Assembly (NCBI RefSeq): GCF_019393635.1
Contig: NC_057863.1
Span: forward strand, 571,446,784-571,510,783
DNA from: Dromiciops gliroides
Lineage: Eukaryota; Chordata; Mammalia; Microbiotheria; Microbiotheriidae
Direction of reading: 5' to 3'
DNA length: 64,000 bases
The position numbers were made by a program, and so were the translations under genes. The notes beneath the pieces were generated by a model that was not told where the DNA came from, did not search any database, and worked only from the letters and a program-made list of their open reading frames with translations. The stretch's first letter is position 1. Every line of letters starts with the position of its first letter. Below, in pieces: positions 9,106 to 20,284 of the stretch.

Positions 9106-10866
9106 AAGAATATTAAAAAACTAGTTGACAATATTTACTATTTTAGCAAAGCTACAGGATATCAAATTAACCCACATAAATCGTTAGCATTTCTATATAT
9201 TACCAATAAAGTCCAGCAGCAAGAGATAGAAAGAGAAATTCCATTTAAAATAACTGCAGGACAATATAAAATACTTGGGAGTCTACTGCTGAGACAAAAC
9301 CAGGAGCTATATGAACACAACTACAAACACTTTTCACACAACTAAAGTCATATCTAAACAATTAGAAAAATATTAATTGCTCATGGATAGGCCAAGTTAA
9401 AATAATAAAAATGAGAATTCTTTCTCTATTAATCTACTTATTCAGTGCCACATCAATCAAACTACCAAAAAGTTATCTATATATCTAGAAAACAATAACA
9501 ACAAAATTTGTCTGGAAGAACCAAAGGTCAAGAATACCAAGGAAATTAATGAAAAAAAAATGTGAGGCAAGATAGCCTAGCTGTACCAGATCTCAAACTG
9601 ATTATAAAGTGATAATCATCAAAAAGATCTGCTATTGGCTAAGAATAGAGTAGTGAATCAGTGGAATAGATTAGGCACATAATATATAGTATAAATGACC
9701 ATAGTATCTAGTGTTTGAAAAACCCAAAGATCCAAGTCTTGGGGACAAGAGTTCACTATTTGACAAAAACTGCTGGGAAAACTGGAAAACAGTGTGGCAG
9801 AAACTAGGTATAGATCAGCATCTCACACCATAAATACCAAGATAAATCAAAATGGTTTAGATATAAATGGTAATAACATTAGCAAATTAGAGGAGCATGG
9901 AATAGTTTTCCTGTCAAATCTATGGATAAAAGGAAGAATTTAGGACCAAGCAAGAGATAGAGAGCATTATGAAATATAAAATGGAGAATTTTTTATATTA
10001 AATGAATTTTGATAAGATTAAATTGAAAGGTTGTTTGCATTGAAGCAAACCAATGCCACCAAGATTAGAAGGGGAAGCAAAAGGCCTGGGGAAAATTTTT
10101 TACAGAAATAGTTTCTGACAAAGGCTTTATGCCTTAAATATATAGAGACTGAGTCAAATTATAAGAATACACGTTCATTCCTCAACTGATAAATGGTCAA
10201 AGGATATGAACAGGCATTTTCAAATGAAGAAATCAAAGCTATCTATGGTTATATGATTGCTCTAAATCACTATTGATTAGAGAAATGCAAATGAAAACAA
10301 ATCCAAGGTACCACATCACACATATCAAATGGCTAAGATGACATAAAGGAAAATGATAAATGTTGGAGATGTGGGAAAAATCGGAACTGAACCAACCATT
10401 CTGGAGAACAATTTGGAACTATGCCCAAGGGGTTTATCAAATTGTGCATAACCTTGGTATCTAGCAATATCACTACTAGGTCTGTATCCCAAAGAGATCA
10501 AAAAAACGAGAGAAAAGGGCATATTTGAACAATGTTATTTATAGCAGCTCTTTTTGTGATGTCAAAGAACTGGAAATTGAGCAGTTACCCATGAACTGGG
10601 GAATCTCAGAACAAGTTGGGTATTGCTCGTAATAGGATATTATTGTACTATAAAATGATGACTTGGATGATTAAAAAAAAAACCTGGAAAGACTTACATG
10701 AACTGTTGCAAAGGGAAGAGAGTAGAACCAGAGCATGATAACAGCAATATTGTATAATAAGCTATTCTCAGAAACATAATGATCCTAGACAAGCCCAAAG
10801 GACTCATGATGAAAAATGCTATCCACCTCCAGAGTCTGAATGTATACCAAAGCATACTATTTTTCA

Positions 10867-10995
10867 CTTCCTTCCTTCCTTCCTTCCTTCCTTCCTTCCT
10901 TCCTTCCTTCCTTCCTTCTTCCTTCCTTCCTTCCTTCCTTCCTTCCTTCCTTCCTTCCTTCCTTCCTCTTTTTCCCTCTCTCCTTTCTCTCTTTT
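10867..10995. repeat. (CCTT)n polypyrimidine tract, 129 bp
   Basis: Uninterrupted pyrimidines on the plus strand, mostly CCTT tetramers, lie inside the 3' part of the old L1. Mirror symmetry makes triplex formation possible. Length is likely polymorphic. Confidence 0.92.
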
Positions 10996-11205
10996 GAGTT
11001 TCTTCCATAAAATGACTAATATGGAAATAATGTTTTACATGATTGCATACGTATAACCAATATCAGATTGCTTACCATCTCAGAGAGAAGGGGAGAGAGG
11101 GAGAAAATTTGGAAACTCAAATTTTTTAAAGTAAATGTTTTTAAAATGATTTTGCTTATAATTGGAACAAATAAAATAGTTTTAAAATTAATAACAATAA
11201 AAAAC

Positions 11206-12055
11206 ATTTATTACAAGTTGTTTTTATGGATTAGGAAGAGTCCCAGAGCAGTCAAAACCATGGTATTTGTTTCTGGATAGGGTCCCAGGTCCATGAAGCA
11301 AGAGATTGTATCTGTAGGTACTATCTATATAGCACCATATATATTCTACCTTGTGTTCTGATGTTCAAAATGCTGAGGTCCTGTATATAGCATAGTAAGT
11401 GGATAGCATCCCTTTCCCCCCTCTCCTCTTACTACACTGGTGGTTATGGCCTTGGTTCTCTTCCTATCAGTTTAATCATTTGCTGTCAAACTCTAAGTCT
11501 AAATGGAATTAATTGGGTTGTGAAATAAAAGCAAAGTCCTTTCCCAGAAACTCCTCGGATGGTACAGAGGGACAATTTTTGGCCTGTTTGCAAGCCTCCA
11601 AGGATCATTGGGGATGAAAAGTTGCTATATGGTAATGTAAAGCATTGCTAATGGAGCACACTGGAAGTTTTGGATGGGATACATAGCTTTTTAATGGGAG
11701 ACATCATCAGACCTAAGCTGACCAGTTCATTCTGCCTTCCTGAAAAGCAATCATCCAGGACCTGAAAAACAAAGCCTCCTCCCTTCCTCCCTCTCTCCTC
11801 TCATTGGGGTTGGGAAAGGCCATCTGGCCTACACGAGGGAAATAGAAATTCCTGCACAATTTTCTTCCATAAATTCAGCACTGGAAATTGTAGCGATAAG
11901 TCAGCATTTTTTAGTATTTTCTTCATTAAATGGGTCTGGAAGGTGTCAAAAAAATGATGACTGAACCCAAATCTTTCTGCCTTGGTGGTTACTGGTCCTT
12001 TCTTCAATCCCTAGAAAGAGCAAGCCAATGGATTCCTTGAGACTTTTTTCTTCTT
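11206..12055. other. No gene recognised
   Basis: Mixed-composition sequence without an identifiable repeat or ORF of interest. TCCTCCCTTCCTCCCTCTCT near 11775 is a short pyrimidine run. Confidence 0.5.
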
Positions 12056-12059
12056 TCAT

Positions 12060-12231
12060 TTATTATTTGTTCATTCATTCATTTATTTATTTATTTGGTG
12101 GGGCAGTTAGGGTTAAGTGACTGGCCCAAGGTCACACAGCTAGTGTCAAGTGTCTGAGGCCATATTTGAACTGAGGTCCTCCTGAATCCAGGGCCAGTGC
12201 TTTATCCACTGTGCCACCTAACTGCCCCCCC
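12060..12231 (-). mobile_element. tRNA-type SINE, antisense
   Basis: An (ATTT)n tail leads into GTTAAGTGACTGGCCCAAGG and ends at CACCTAACTGCCCCC. Similar TTTTTTCTTCTTT and TTTTTTCTTATTT words flank it. Confidence 0.88.
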
Positions 12232-12417
12232 CTTTTTTCTTATTTCAAAGGGCTACTGATTTGTAGCTAGAGCTGGTCTTACAGTGAAGGAGGTGGCAGC
12301 CTAAGGTAAAGAGCACTGAAAATACATAACAGATAGACAATGAGACTGGAAGGCAAATAATGTGATAGATGGATGAAATAATAGGAAATGTTTGGCTTGG
12401 AGTAGTGAAGATTAAAG

Positions 12418-12645
12418 GGCAGCTAAGTGACACACAGTCTAAGTGGGACCCAGAGTCAGGAAGACCTGAGTTCAAATCCTGCCTCACTTACTAGCTGTGT
12501 GACCCCAGAAAAATCACTTAACCTCAGTTTCCTCACCTAGAAAATGAGCTGGAGAAAGAAATGGCAAACTACATTAGTGCCTTTGCCAAGAAAACCCCAA
12601 ATGGGGTCACAAAAAGTCAGATGCAACTGAAACAACTGAAAAACA
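12418..12645 (+). mobile_element. SINE with RTE/BovB-like 3' end (MAR1-type)
   Basis: The 5' half is the tRNA-like GGGCAGCTAAGTGAC with GAGTTCAAATCC. The 3' half contains GAGCTGGAGAAAGAAATGGC, then ACCCCAAATGGGGTCAC, then AAAAGTCAGATGCAACTGAA. The last block resembles the 3' terminus of RTE/BovB LINEs, which suggests an RTE partner for mobilisation. A second copy is at 26872-27092. Confidence 0.78.
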
Positions 12646-12834
12646 CAAAGAGAAGATTAAGCAAGACACAATAAAAGTCCTCAAATATTTGGAGGGTCAT
12701 GAGGACTAAGAGATAAAAGATTCCTATGTTGATTATAGAAATCAGAACTAGAACCAGTAGAGGGAAATTACAGGGGATCCTATTTGGACTAAAAATACAG
12801 GAATTGATATTCCCCCCCCCCCCAGCCAAAAGCA

Positions 12835-13040
12835 GCTAACTGGCACAATGGATAGGGATACTGGGCCTGTCCCAAAGACCTGGGCAAGTCACTTACACCA
12901 TTATTTACCCTAGTTTCCACATCTGTACAGTGGATTAATGATAGCATCTCCCTTCATGGCTGTTATGTATAAGGTATCTGTGAAAATGCTTATCACAGTA
13001 CATTGCGAATATTAGGCTCTTAATAAATGCTCCTTCCCTC
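12835..13040 (+). mobile_element. MIR/MIR3-like SINE
   Basis: GACCTGGGCAAGTCACTTAC, then CCACATCTGTACAGTGGATT, then GCTCTTAATAAATGCTCC follow the MIR order through to the 3' end. Confidence 0.65.
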
Positions 13041-13214
13041 CTCTCCCCTCCAATGATCCAAATATAGGTGTGCTTATCCACAAAATCCAACTTTTATAAA
13101 ACCTTGTGTAGACCTTATTTTTAGTATATAGATATATAAAAGAATATATGTATGTATATATTCTTTTCAATGAATCTCAATTTAGGGTTGTGACCCACAT
13201 TTGAGGGTATCTTA

Positions 13215-13290
13215 TAAATATTTTTTTTAATTTTACTCATAATTGGGGAACAAATAAAATATTATTAAAACCAGTAATAATAATACGGTA
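13215..13290 (+). mobile_element. L1 3' terminus fragment
   Basis: ATAATTGGGGAACAAATAAA followed by an A/T-rich stretch matches the 3' terminus of the L1 at 11150-11200. Confidence 0.5.
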
Positions 13291-13849
13291 GATCCATACA
13301 ACAAAGGAGACACACTACCTTTATAAAGTACTTGGCTCCCTGTCATTTGAAGCATTCAAGTATAAACCGAATGGCTAGCTAGAATTATAATAAGCATGTT
13401 TAGAATTATAAAAGGAATTCCTGCTTTGGGTGAGATGTTGGATTAATGAACTTTAAGGTCCCATTCAATTGGAAACAGTCTATGATTCTTTGATCTTACT
13501 GTTTCAAGATCCATAATACCTGAAGTGTTCCTAATTGAGGTTCATTGTTTTGGATTCTTTCTCTCTCTGTAGCCATGTGTTGTTTGTTTGTTTCATTCAA
13601 GTATTCTTGGGAGGAATAAAACATGCTTATAATTCACACTAAAGTGTTACTGATTTACCAGCTCATCCCATTGACCTAGGAATGAGAGCACTGAAAAAGG
13701 AAAATAAAGGGGCCAAATAGAATTCCATCAATTTTATAGTTTTGATCCCAGTGGGGCATTTATTTGAAATGAACCACAAAGTCTTTAAGGAGCCCCCTCT
13801 ATCTAATTTTTCATACCTATTGACAAAGTTACTCTGGCAGAGTGAAAAG

Positions 13850-14045
13850 TGCATTCTGAGAAAGGAACCTGGAGACCTGGATCTTAAGTCCCACATCTGT
13901 CACTAACTGATGACATCACCCTGAAAAAAATCACCCCATCCCTCCGGCTCTCATTTTTCCCATCTGGAAAATGGGAGTGAGGTGGAGAAGGGTGGACTGG
14001 GCTGGTCTCTAAAGTCCCTATCAGCTTAAATGTTTATGATCCTAC
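13850..14045 (+). mobile_element. MIR, sense
   Basis: GAGACCTGGATCTTAAGTCC, CATCTGGAAAATGGGAG and CTCTAAAGTCCCTATCAGC are the MIR tRNA-like, core and 3' blocks in order. Confidence 0.75.
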
Positions 14046-14765
14046 AACTCTGGGAGACTTCTTAAGGTGTGTTCCAATTCCAGATACCGTGATCCTATAA
14101 CTTGGCAATTTCTCAGGTCCCTCCACTGTGACTTTTAAGTCTTGGAGCCACCTGTGTCCAAGAATACAGGGTCAAAAGAGCATGATCTCTGCTTGCCTGA
14201 CGTGTAATTATTCTTCCAGCATCAGATGGAGAGAAAGAAGTGCATATAGCCTGGAGGCCTTGCTGAGCCAAGCAGGCTATTTCTGAAACTCTTGCTGAGC
14301 CAGTCCCTCAGATGGATCAGTCCTGGGTTTTCCATAAGACATACAGATCACACATGTGAACTTTACCTTACTGCCCCATGTTCAGCTGAGAAGGATTATT
14401 TTAGCCTGACCCTTTCTGCTCTTTTTTTTTTTTTTGGAGTTTGGGTCTGAAAGCTTTCATTGAGAACCACATGTTTTGCTTTGGGGTATCATCCAGTGTC
14501 CAGAAAGCCACTTTTCTCCTCTGGTCCCTAATTGCTAAGCTCTTACAAGCCATGCATTCTTTTATAGTATCATATACCTACCAAAGGTGGGTTGTATGCA
14601 GGGCTGTGCTGGAACCCACCCAAACCTGCTGCTGCTGAGAGCCAATTGTTTACATTCAGCATGACAGCAGCTAGACCTTGGACATCTGCAAAAGCTACAA
14701 GTCAGGATTGTAAGTAATAGAGAAAAGGTTAATAATTCAGATCAAGGTTAAAAGGTTGTTAAATA
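14046..14765. other. No gene recognised
   Basis: Unassigned sequence. A short MIR-like 3' piece lies near 14060-14100 and a T11 run near 14423. The 65-codon frame at 14441 has no recognisable homology. Confidence 0.45.
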
Positions 14766-14769
14766 TATA

Positions 14770-14918
14770 TTCTCCAGTTCATTTGACAGATGAGGAAAAT
14801 GAGGTAAACAGGATTAAGTGACTTGCTCAGGGTCACACAACTAATAAGTATCTGAGGCGAAATGTGAACTCAGGTCTTCCAGATTCCAGGCCTGGTGCTC
14901 TCTCACTGCACCATCTAA
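14770..14918 (-). mobile_element. MIR/THER1-like SINE, antisense
   Basis: GACAGATGAGGAAAATGAGG, then ACTTGCTCAGGGTCACACAA, then GAACTCAGGTCTTCCAGATT form the antisense of a CORE-SINE. Confidence 0.65.
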
Positions 14919-14996
14919 TATTAGTATTGGTATTAGTATTATTAGTATTATTAGTATTAGTATTAGCATTAGCATTAGCATTAGTATTAGTATTAT
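14917..14996. repeat. (TATTAG)n/(ATT)n microsatellite
   Basis: Irregular TTAGTA and ATTAGC hexamers directly abut the SINE terminus. Confidence 0.9.
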
Positions 14997-15079
14997 CCTC
15001 CCTCAAATGTTTTACCTTGAACTTATTCCCTTTCAGCCCCTTATTTCAACAGCATTCTCAACCCTGGGTTTTTGTCCTA

Positions 15080-15290
15080 CTTCCTCCACTCGCTAGCAAT
15101 CATGGGCAAGTCACATCATCTCTCTGGGTCTTCCTCTCGCCATCTGAAAGAATCTAGAAGAGGGGATTCCTTCTAACTCTAACATTCTATGATCCATATG
15201 GGCCCCAGCTTCCTCACCCATCAAATGGGGAGTGAGGAGGGAGCTGACCTTTCATTTCCCTCTAGGGTCCGTGGTCCTAAGATCTAAATC
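15080..15290 (+). mobile_element. MIR fragments, sense
   Basis: GGGCAAGTCACATCATCTCT, then CTCGCCATCTGAAAGAATCT, then ATTCTATGATCC form one MIR. A second 3' piece (CACCCATCAAATGGGGAGTG) follows. Confidence 0.6.
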
Positions 15291-15339
15291 AGTTTGCTCC
15301 TATGTAGTTATTTATTTGGGAGGATCTCGGTCAAATATT

Positions 15340-15475
15340 CTTTTAAAATAATCTTTTAATATTTTATTTTTCCCAATTATATGAAAAAAATTTTAACATT
15401 CTTTTTTCAAATTCTGAGTTTCAAATTTTTCCCTTCACCCCTCCTCCCTGCACTGAGAAAGAAAGCAATTTGTCA
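15340..15475 (-). mobile_element. L1 3' end fragment, antisense
   Basis: TTTTATTTTTCCCAATTATA, then TTTCAAATTTTTCCCTTC, then CCTCCCTGCACTGAGAAAGA are the reverse complement of the marsupial L1 3'UTR end. Confidence 0.6.
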
Positions 15476-15700
15476 GTCAAATATTCTTATGAGAATGAAT
15501 ACATTTAACTAATTTACAACAAGGTATTTGTGACTGACCAGATCTTTCCCATATGACCAAGTAAAATAAAGAAAAGGGAGAACGTAAGGGGACACAAAGG
15601 GCCAGAGAAAATATTCACTTATTTCACAAATTCATCTAGGGTTGGCCGTATTTGTAGCATCCAACTAGAACTCATCTAAGAGTCAAGTGTAATCAATTTC

Positions 15701-15850
15701 TTTTCTTTTTTTTTTTTCTTTTGGTGAGGCAATTGGGGTTAAGTGACTTGCCCAGGGTCACACAGCTAGTAAGCGGTAAGTGTGTGAGGCCGAATTTGAA
15801 TTCAGGTCCTCCTGAATCTAGGGCTGGTGCACTGCGCCACCTAGCTGCCC
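15701..15850 (-). mobile_element. tRNA-type SINE with 17-bp target duplication
   Basis: CAAGTGTAATCAATTTC (15684-15700) and CAAGTGTAACCAATTTC (15851-15867) flank it with one mismatch. The tail is of the GAGGCAATTGGGG class, and the body has a short internal deletion after GGGCTGGTGC. Confidence 0.93.
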
Positions 15851-15867
15851 CAAGTGTAACCAATTTC

Positions 15868-16840
15868 AACCAAAACTGCTCTGAGCCTGTGCGTAGAAAC
15901 ACAATGGACAGAATTTGTTGGAGGTAAGGGATGTGTGTATATGTCTGTGTGAGAGAGATGGAGACAAAGAGGGGAGTCAGAGACACTGGGGATGCAATGT
16001 GGGTGGGAGAGATAGCGACTGGGAGCCTTGGAAGATGTTCCTAATTATTAATCCAGCTCATCAAAGTCTCAGTACTCTCACTTGTGGTGAGTGCTCAGCT
16101 CACCACCTTTGTCTCCCTCCAGAGTTTTTCCATTCTCAGGCTTCTCATGCAGTCGAGGCTCCTACCTTTGCCTGAGGTTTTCCTCCAGTCCCTCAGCTAG
16201 AGGCAGGCTCCAGTGAAACCCTCAGAGCACCTTGAGAAGGACAGGCTATGGAGACAGCTCTCATCACAACCACATGTGGTATTGTTTACCCATGTCAGTT
16301 TGAATGATTAATGTGGAAAAATTGCTCTGTGGCTAATAAGAGCGAGCTGCTTGTAGGATGGTTTCTTTCTATGTGATTTAAAACAATGCCCACACTGTAC
16401 ATGGCTAATCACAATAACGTTTGTAGCTGGCACCATGGGCTCTTCTCTCTGCTCACTGCCCTTCTGGGTGAGATCCCACTCTTAATCCCAAAGACTCCAA
16501 GAATTCCATTTCCAGGCAGGGAAGGGAGGGTGAGAGCCTTTTAAACTTTGTCAGTAAAGGGTCTGTGAACTGTGGGTGGCAAAGGTCTGGGTGAGAATGC
16601 CCGGGGGACAGCAAGAGGGTTGATGTCACTGGTGACTGGCTAAGCAAGCTGGAGGGAAAACAAGATGGCCCTGAGCCAAAGCTAGTTATTTGTTTGACTT
16701 TTTTTTTTCTTTTTTTCTTGGAGTGGGAGTTTTGGACAATGTTAAACATCAAATTACTTTTTTAAAAAAATTCTTCACTTTCAAGTGACTGTAATGAGAA
16801 AGTTGAGGACCTTAGATGTACTAGAAAGCAACCAATGCAA
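15868..16840. other. No gene recognised, includes possible conserved non-coding block
   Basis: The segment is high-complexity sequence without recognised repeats. The part at about 16250-16440 has TF-site-like words such as CAACCACATGTGG and GTGGAAAAATTG and resembles a conserved non-coding element in texture. That is only an impression from the sequence. Confidence 0.4.
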
Positions 16841-16849
16841 CTAGAAAAA

Positions 16850-17030
16850 AGCAGCATGGTATAATAAAAAGGGGACTCACTTTGGGGTCGGAAGAGCAGC
16901 CTTCTAACCCCAGCACTGTGACCTTAGGTGAATGACAACCTCTCTGGAGACAGCTTCCTTATCTATTAACTGAGGGGGTTGGAGGGCCCTAAGGTGCCTT
17001 TGAGCTCCAAACCTGGGATCCCATGAAGCA
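16850..17030 (+). mobile_element. MIR, sense
   Basis: CAGCATGGTATAATAAAAAG, then TTTGGGGTCGGAAGA, then CCTTATCTATTAACTGAGG, then CCTAAGGTGCC follow the MIR order from its 5' end. Confidence 0.75.
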
Positions 17031-17224
17031 GATTATCAGAGCTATTAGGCCTTCAAAGGCTACAAACAATTCCTGTTACACTATCATTGCCCCCATATCG
17101 CTGAAGTCCTCAATATCCTTCTTCTGGAAAAATAAAATGTGACACCATTTATCAGGCTATCTCTTGATTTCATTGGATTCCTTTGGTTTTCTACCCAGGG
17201 AAATAATTAATTAATGAAAGGGTA

Positions 17225-17385
17225 AGGTTCATGACCTTAGAAGTCATCTAGTTCAATTCTTTTATTTTGTAGATAAAGAAACTGAGACCCAGAGAAGTTG
17301 AATGAGCTTCCCAAGATGATAGAGGTAGTAAGTTGTGAGATTTGAACCCATGTCCTCCCAATCCAGCATACTTTCAACTCTGAGT
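17225..17385 (-). mobile_element. MIR, antisense
   Basis: GTCATCTAGTTCAATTCTTT, GAAACTGAGACCCAGAGAAG and GAGATTTGAACCCATGTCCT are the antisense MIR blocks. Confidence 0.78.
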
Positions 17386-17479
17386 GGGAAGATGGAGGAA
17401 GGAACAGCCCAGGGTCCTTCCAAATGTTAAATACTTGATTGATCCACTGGCTCTTGGAGACCATTGGAAGGTTTGTTCA

Positions 17480-17720
17480 ACAGAATTCACATTTCTATAG
17501 CATGGTAGAGTTTACAGAGTATTTTCTCTACACCAACCTGAAAGGTTAGTAGTGCAAGCAATTTTATCCTCATCCTACAGATGGAAAACTGAAGGTTCGA
17601 GAAGTAAGTGACTTGTCAAGGATCACACAATTTGTAAGCATCCTGAGGCAGTACTTCAGCACAAATCTCCTGACTCCAAATCCGAAACTCTTCCCATCTC
17701 ACCAGACAACCTCCAATCAA
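17480..17720 (-). mobile_element. MIR3/MIR-like SINE, antisense
   Basis: TTTATCCTCATCCTACAGAT, then AAGTAAGTGACTTGTCAAGG, then CTCCTGACTCCAAATCC form an antisense CORE-SINE. The outer part at 17480-17540 fits the MIR3-type 3' region. Confidence 0.65.
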
Positions 17721-17778
17721 AAGTGAATAGTGAAAGAATAAAAGAAGTGATATTCTGTTGGAAACAAGGGCTGCAGCA

Positions 17779-17895
17779 TTAGCAGTCATGGCTATAGTGT
17801 GGTCTGTTTTCCATTGCTTCAACTAGAACCTGGGGCAAAGGTTCCCCAGAACTTGAGGGACCTAGATTAATTTGATAAAATGTGGAAATTTACAA
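17779..17895 (+). repeat. 117-bp direct repeat, copy 1
   Basis: It shares AGTGTGGTCTG, ACTAGAACCTGG, CCCAGAACT and TTGATAAAATGTGG with 18780-18896, same orientation and same length. It is not a family I recognise. Confidence 0.7.
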
Positions 17896-18544
17896 AGTCC
17901 TAAGCTTTGCTAGAAACTCCTCAGATTTGTCCATTATCAAAAAGTGTCCTAATGCTTTGAGGGGGTTCCCATGAAAGTGGGAAACATCACATTTGCCATT
18001 TGCCCTGGCCACACTATTTTGGACCCATGATGTTCTAAGTCAGAGTATATGTGTTGTGGGCTCTGAGTCATTCTGACAGGATAATCCTTTGGAATGACGC
18101 ACAAGGACATGGGGAGAGAGTATCTGAGGAGTGATGACACTGTCAATTCCCTTGTGCGCTTTTTGTGTGCCAGACAGGCAGACTGGGACTTAAATGAGAT
18201 TCAGTGGCTTTTTATTTTTCCTGTCTTAAATAAAAGTTATGTTTTCAGTTGTAGCAGACAGCCAGAGACAAAAAGAATAACACTGGCTGGGGAGTTTGTA
18301 AAAGCTGTAATACAAATGGAAATAGGAATCTAAATATTCAATCTCTTTATGACTTAGAATACTAATGAATATGTCTTCAAGTTTGCTCTTTGTGGTGTTT
18401 GGTTTACTTCTCTTTCCACATTGATTTTTGATTCCACATCTTTGATTTAGAATAATCCTGGGTAACCTTTTCACTAGTGCCTCCCTATCTCCTAAATTAG
18501 GAAACATGTTTGGGAAACAATGTTGTTGTTGTTGTTTTTAAAAT

Positions 18545-18765
18545 TCTAATCTAATCCAGCAAGTGTTGATTAAACATCTACTACATTCTTGGCACTGTGA
18601 TGAGTGTGATGTGGTACAAGGACAAAACAGAACAAGAAAAGAAAAATCCCTGCCCTCAAGGAGTTTCCTTTCTACTAGGGGATACAACATGTAAATGGTT
18701 AAATATGTACATGATCATTTGAAATGGGAGCAAGCTCTAACAACTGACATTCTATCATCAACCTA
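18545..18765 (-). mobile_element. L2-like 3' end, antisense
   Basis: CATCTACTACATTCTTGGCA, then CCCTGCCCTCAAGGAGTTTC, then ACATGTAAATGG match the antisense L2 3' block order. Confidence 0.6.
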
Positions 18766-18779
18766 GGTTTCATTCAGTG

Positions 18780-18896
18780 TTAGCAGTTCTGGCCAGAGTG
18801 TGGTCTGCTTTCCAATGCTTTGACTAGAACCTGGAACTAACATTTCCCAGAACTCAAGGCACCTGGGTTAACTTGATAAAATGTGGGAATTTACAA
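18780..18896 (+). repeat. 117-bp direct repeat, copy 2
   Basis: Second copy of the unit at 17779-17895, 1.0 kb away. The flanks differ, so the shared part is bounded. It is either a local duplication or two members of an unnamed dispersed family. Confidence 0.7.
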
Positions 18897-19079
18897 CTTG
18901 CAATTTAAGAAGTGGGGGAGGGGAGGGTTAGGAAAGACTTGTTACAGAAAGTGGCCCATGACCATCTCTTTGAATAAAGGTAGAGATCCTAAGAGATGAC
19001 AAAGTAGGACTACATCCTTGTGTAAAGGAACTTAGGCAGGAAATAGAATTCCAATTGCAGGAGTACTTTGCATTTAATA

Positions 19080-19240
19080 TGTCTATGCTGTTTTATATGG
19101 GTTGTCTCCTCCTTCAGAATGTAAGCTCCCTGAGGGCAGTGACTTTTTTTTTTTGCTTTTGCTTTGCATCATTGAGCACATCACCCAGGTCATAGTAAGT
19201 ACTTAATAAATGCTAGGTGATTGACTGACTGATTCTAAGG
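19080..19240 (+). mobile_element. L2-like 3' end
   Basis: TCAGAATGTAAGCTCCCTGA, then AGTAAGTACTTAATAAATGC, then (TGAC)n-like GATTGACTGACTG match the L2 3' terminus, with a T9 insertion in the middle. Confidence 0.7.
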
Positions 19241-19890
19241 GCAATAAGGTGCTTGATTTCTTTTCACTTCTTTTATTCTAAACTTAGCAAATACCAAGTA
19301 AAATGAACATTTCCATATGCATAATGCAACAGAAAAAGAGGATTGTACTTGAAACTGTGAATCTCCATTATTTATAACATGCTTTTAACTATTTAATAAA
19401 TTCAACATATAGCTTTCATACATCTACTTTTTTGTTACTCCTTGTAACCTTTTATTTTCTTCTGTGCATTTAAGTCTCAATTATTTTTTCTTTCTTTCCT
19501 TCTTCCTTCCTTCTTTTCTTCCTTCCTCTTTCAGAACCTTATCTCAAACCAAAGTACTGTGCAAGTTCTTAAGTGAAACATCAAGCTAGCTTGAGTGCCA
19601 GACTTCTATAAAGCACAAAAATGTGAATAAACCTCAGCAGTTCCATGTTTTTGCTTGAACTAAACTCCAATGTTGGTGACCCTCAGAAGAGTCAAAGGAT
19701 TGCCTTGGCTCTAAGGTACTGGTAGAAATTCAATGTCCCTAAAATCATCTCTTTGACATGAGCACTATTGTCCTTAGGTGACCACATCTGCACCAATAAA
19801 TTCAGATGCCATTGTTGAATTACAATTTTTCAGCAGAAAAACCAATAGTTGTAGGTCAAAGTACCAACCTAGGTTTGGTGCTGGAAGTTC
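19241..19890. other. No gene recognised
   Basis: AT-rich unassigned sequence with a (CTTCC)n-like pyrimidine run near 19490-19530. Confidence 0.45.
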
Positions 19891-19893
19891 CCT

Positions 19894-19940
19894 TTCCTCC
19901 TCTCCTCTCCTCTCCTCTCCTCTCCTCTCCTCTCCCCTCT
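19894..19940. repeat. (TCCTC)n pentanucleotide repeat
   Basis: About nine tandem TCCTC units followed by looser pyrimidine-rich sequence to about 19976. Confidence 0.9.
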
Positions 19941-20084
19941 TCTTGTCTTGTCTTCTCCTCTCTTTTCTTCTCTTCCCGGTCACTCGACTCTACTCTTTTT
20001 TCCTCACCTCCCCACATATTCAATTAGTTGCCAAGCCTCAAACTGACTCTTCCCACATAACACCTCTTGCACCTGTTATTTTTT

Positions 20085-20280
20085 TCCACCCACATTACCC
20101 CAGTTCAGATATTTATCACCTCTCATCTGGACTTTCACAATAACTTCCTAATTGGTTCCCTGCCACTAGTCTCTCCCATCTCAAACTGATTCTCTGCACA
20201 ATTATCAAATAATCTTCTTAATAAGCCACAAGGCGTACCCTGTATGCCATTCCCTTGATCAAGTACTTCATTGAAGTAAA
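20085..20280 (+). pseudogene. L2/CR1 reverse-transcriptase remnant
   Basis: Translation at 20112-20165 gives FITSHLDFHNNFLIGSLP. This lines up with the CR1/L2 RT motif of the form ITSRLDYCNSLL followed by GLP. Downstream words (CAATTATCAAATAATCTTC) fit the same family. Confidence 0.7.
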
Positions 20281-20284
20281 AGGG

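Larger units (their letters stand above)
8355..11205 (+). mobile_element. L1 LINE, 5'-truncated, old, sense
   Basis: About 2.85 kb of diverged L1 begins within ORF2 upstream of the reverse-transcriptase core and runs to a 3'UTR with an A-rich end near 11200. Readable blocks include FIPGKQGCFNIRKSI (about 8722-8766) and MIISIDAKK, matching L1 RT blocks. Further on are the carboxy-terminal region and a 3'UTR of the GGAACAAATAAAATAG type. Many frameshifts and stops show that it is dead. A (CCTT)n tract has expanded in its 3' part. No clear target duplication was found. Confidence 0.82.

Noticed and set aside
10694-11008. Lys/Glu/Gly-rich open frame and its Pro/Ser/Phe complement
   Set aside because: Translation of the (CCTT)n repeat plus L1 flanks.
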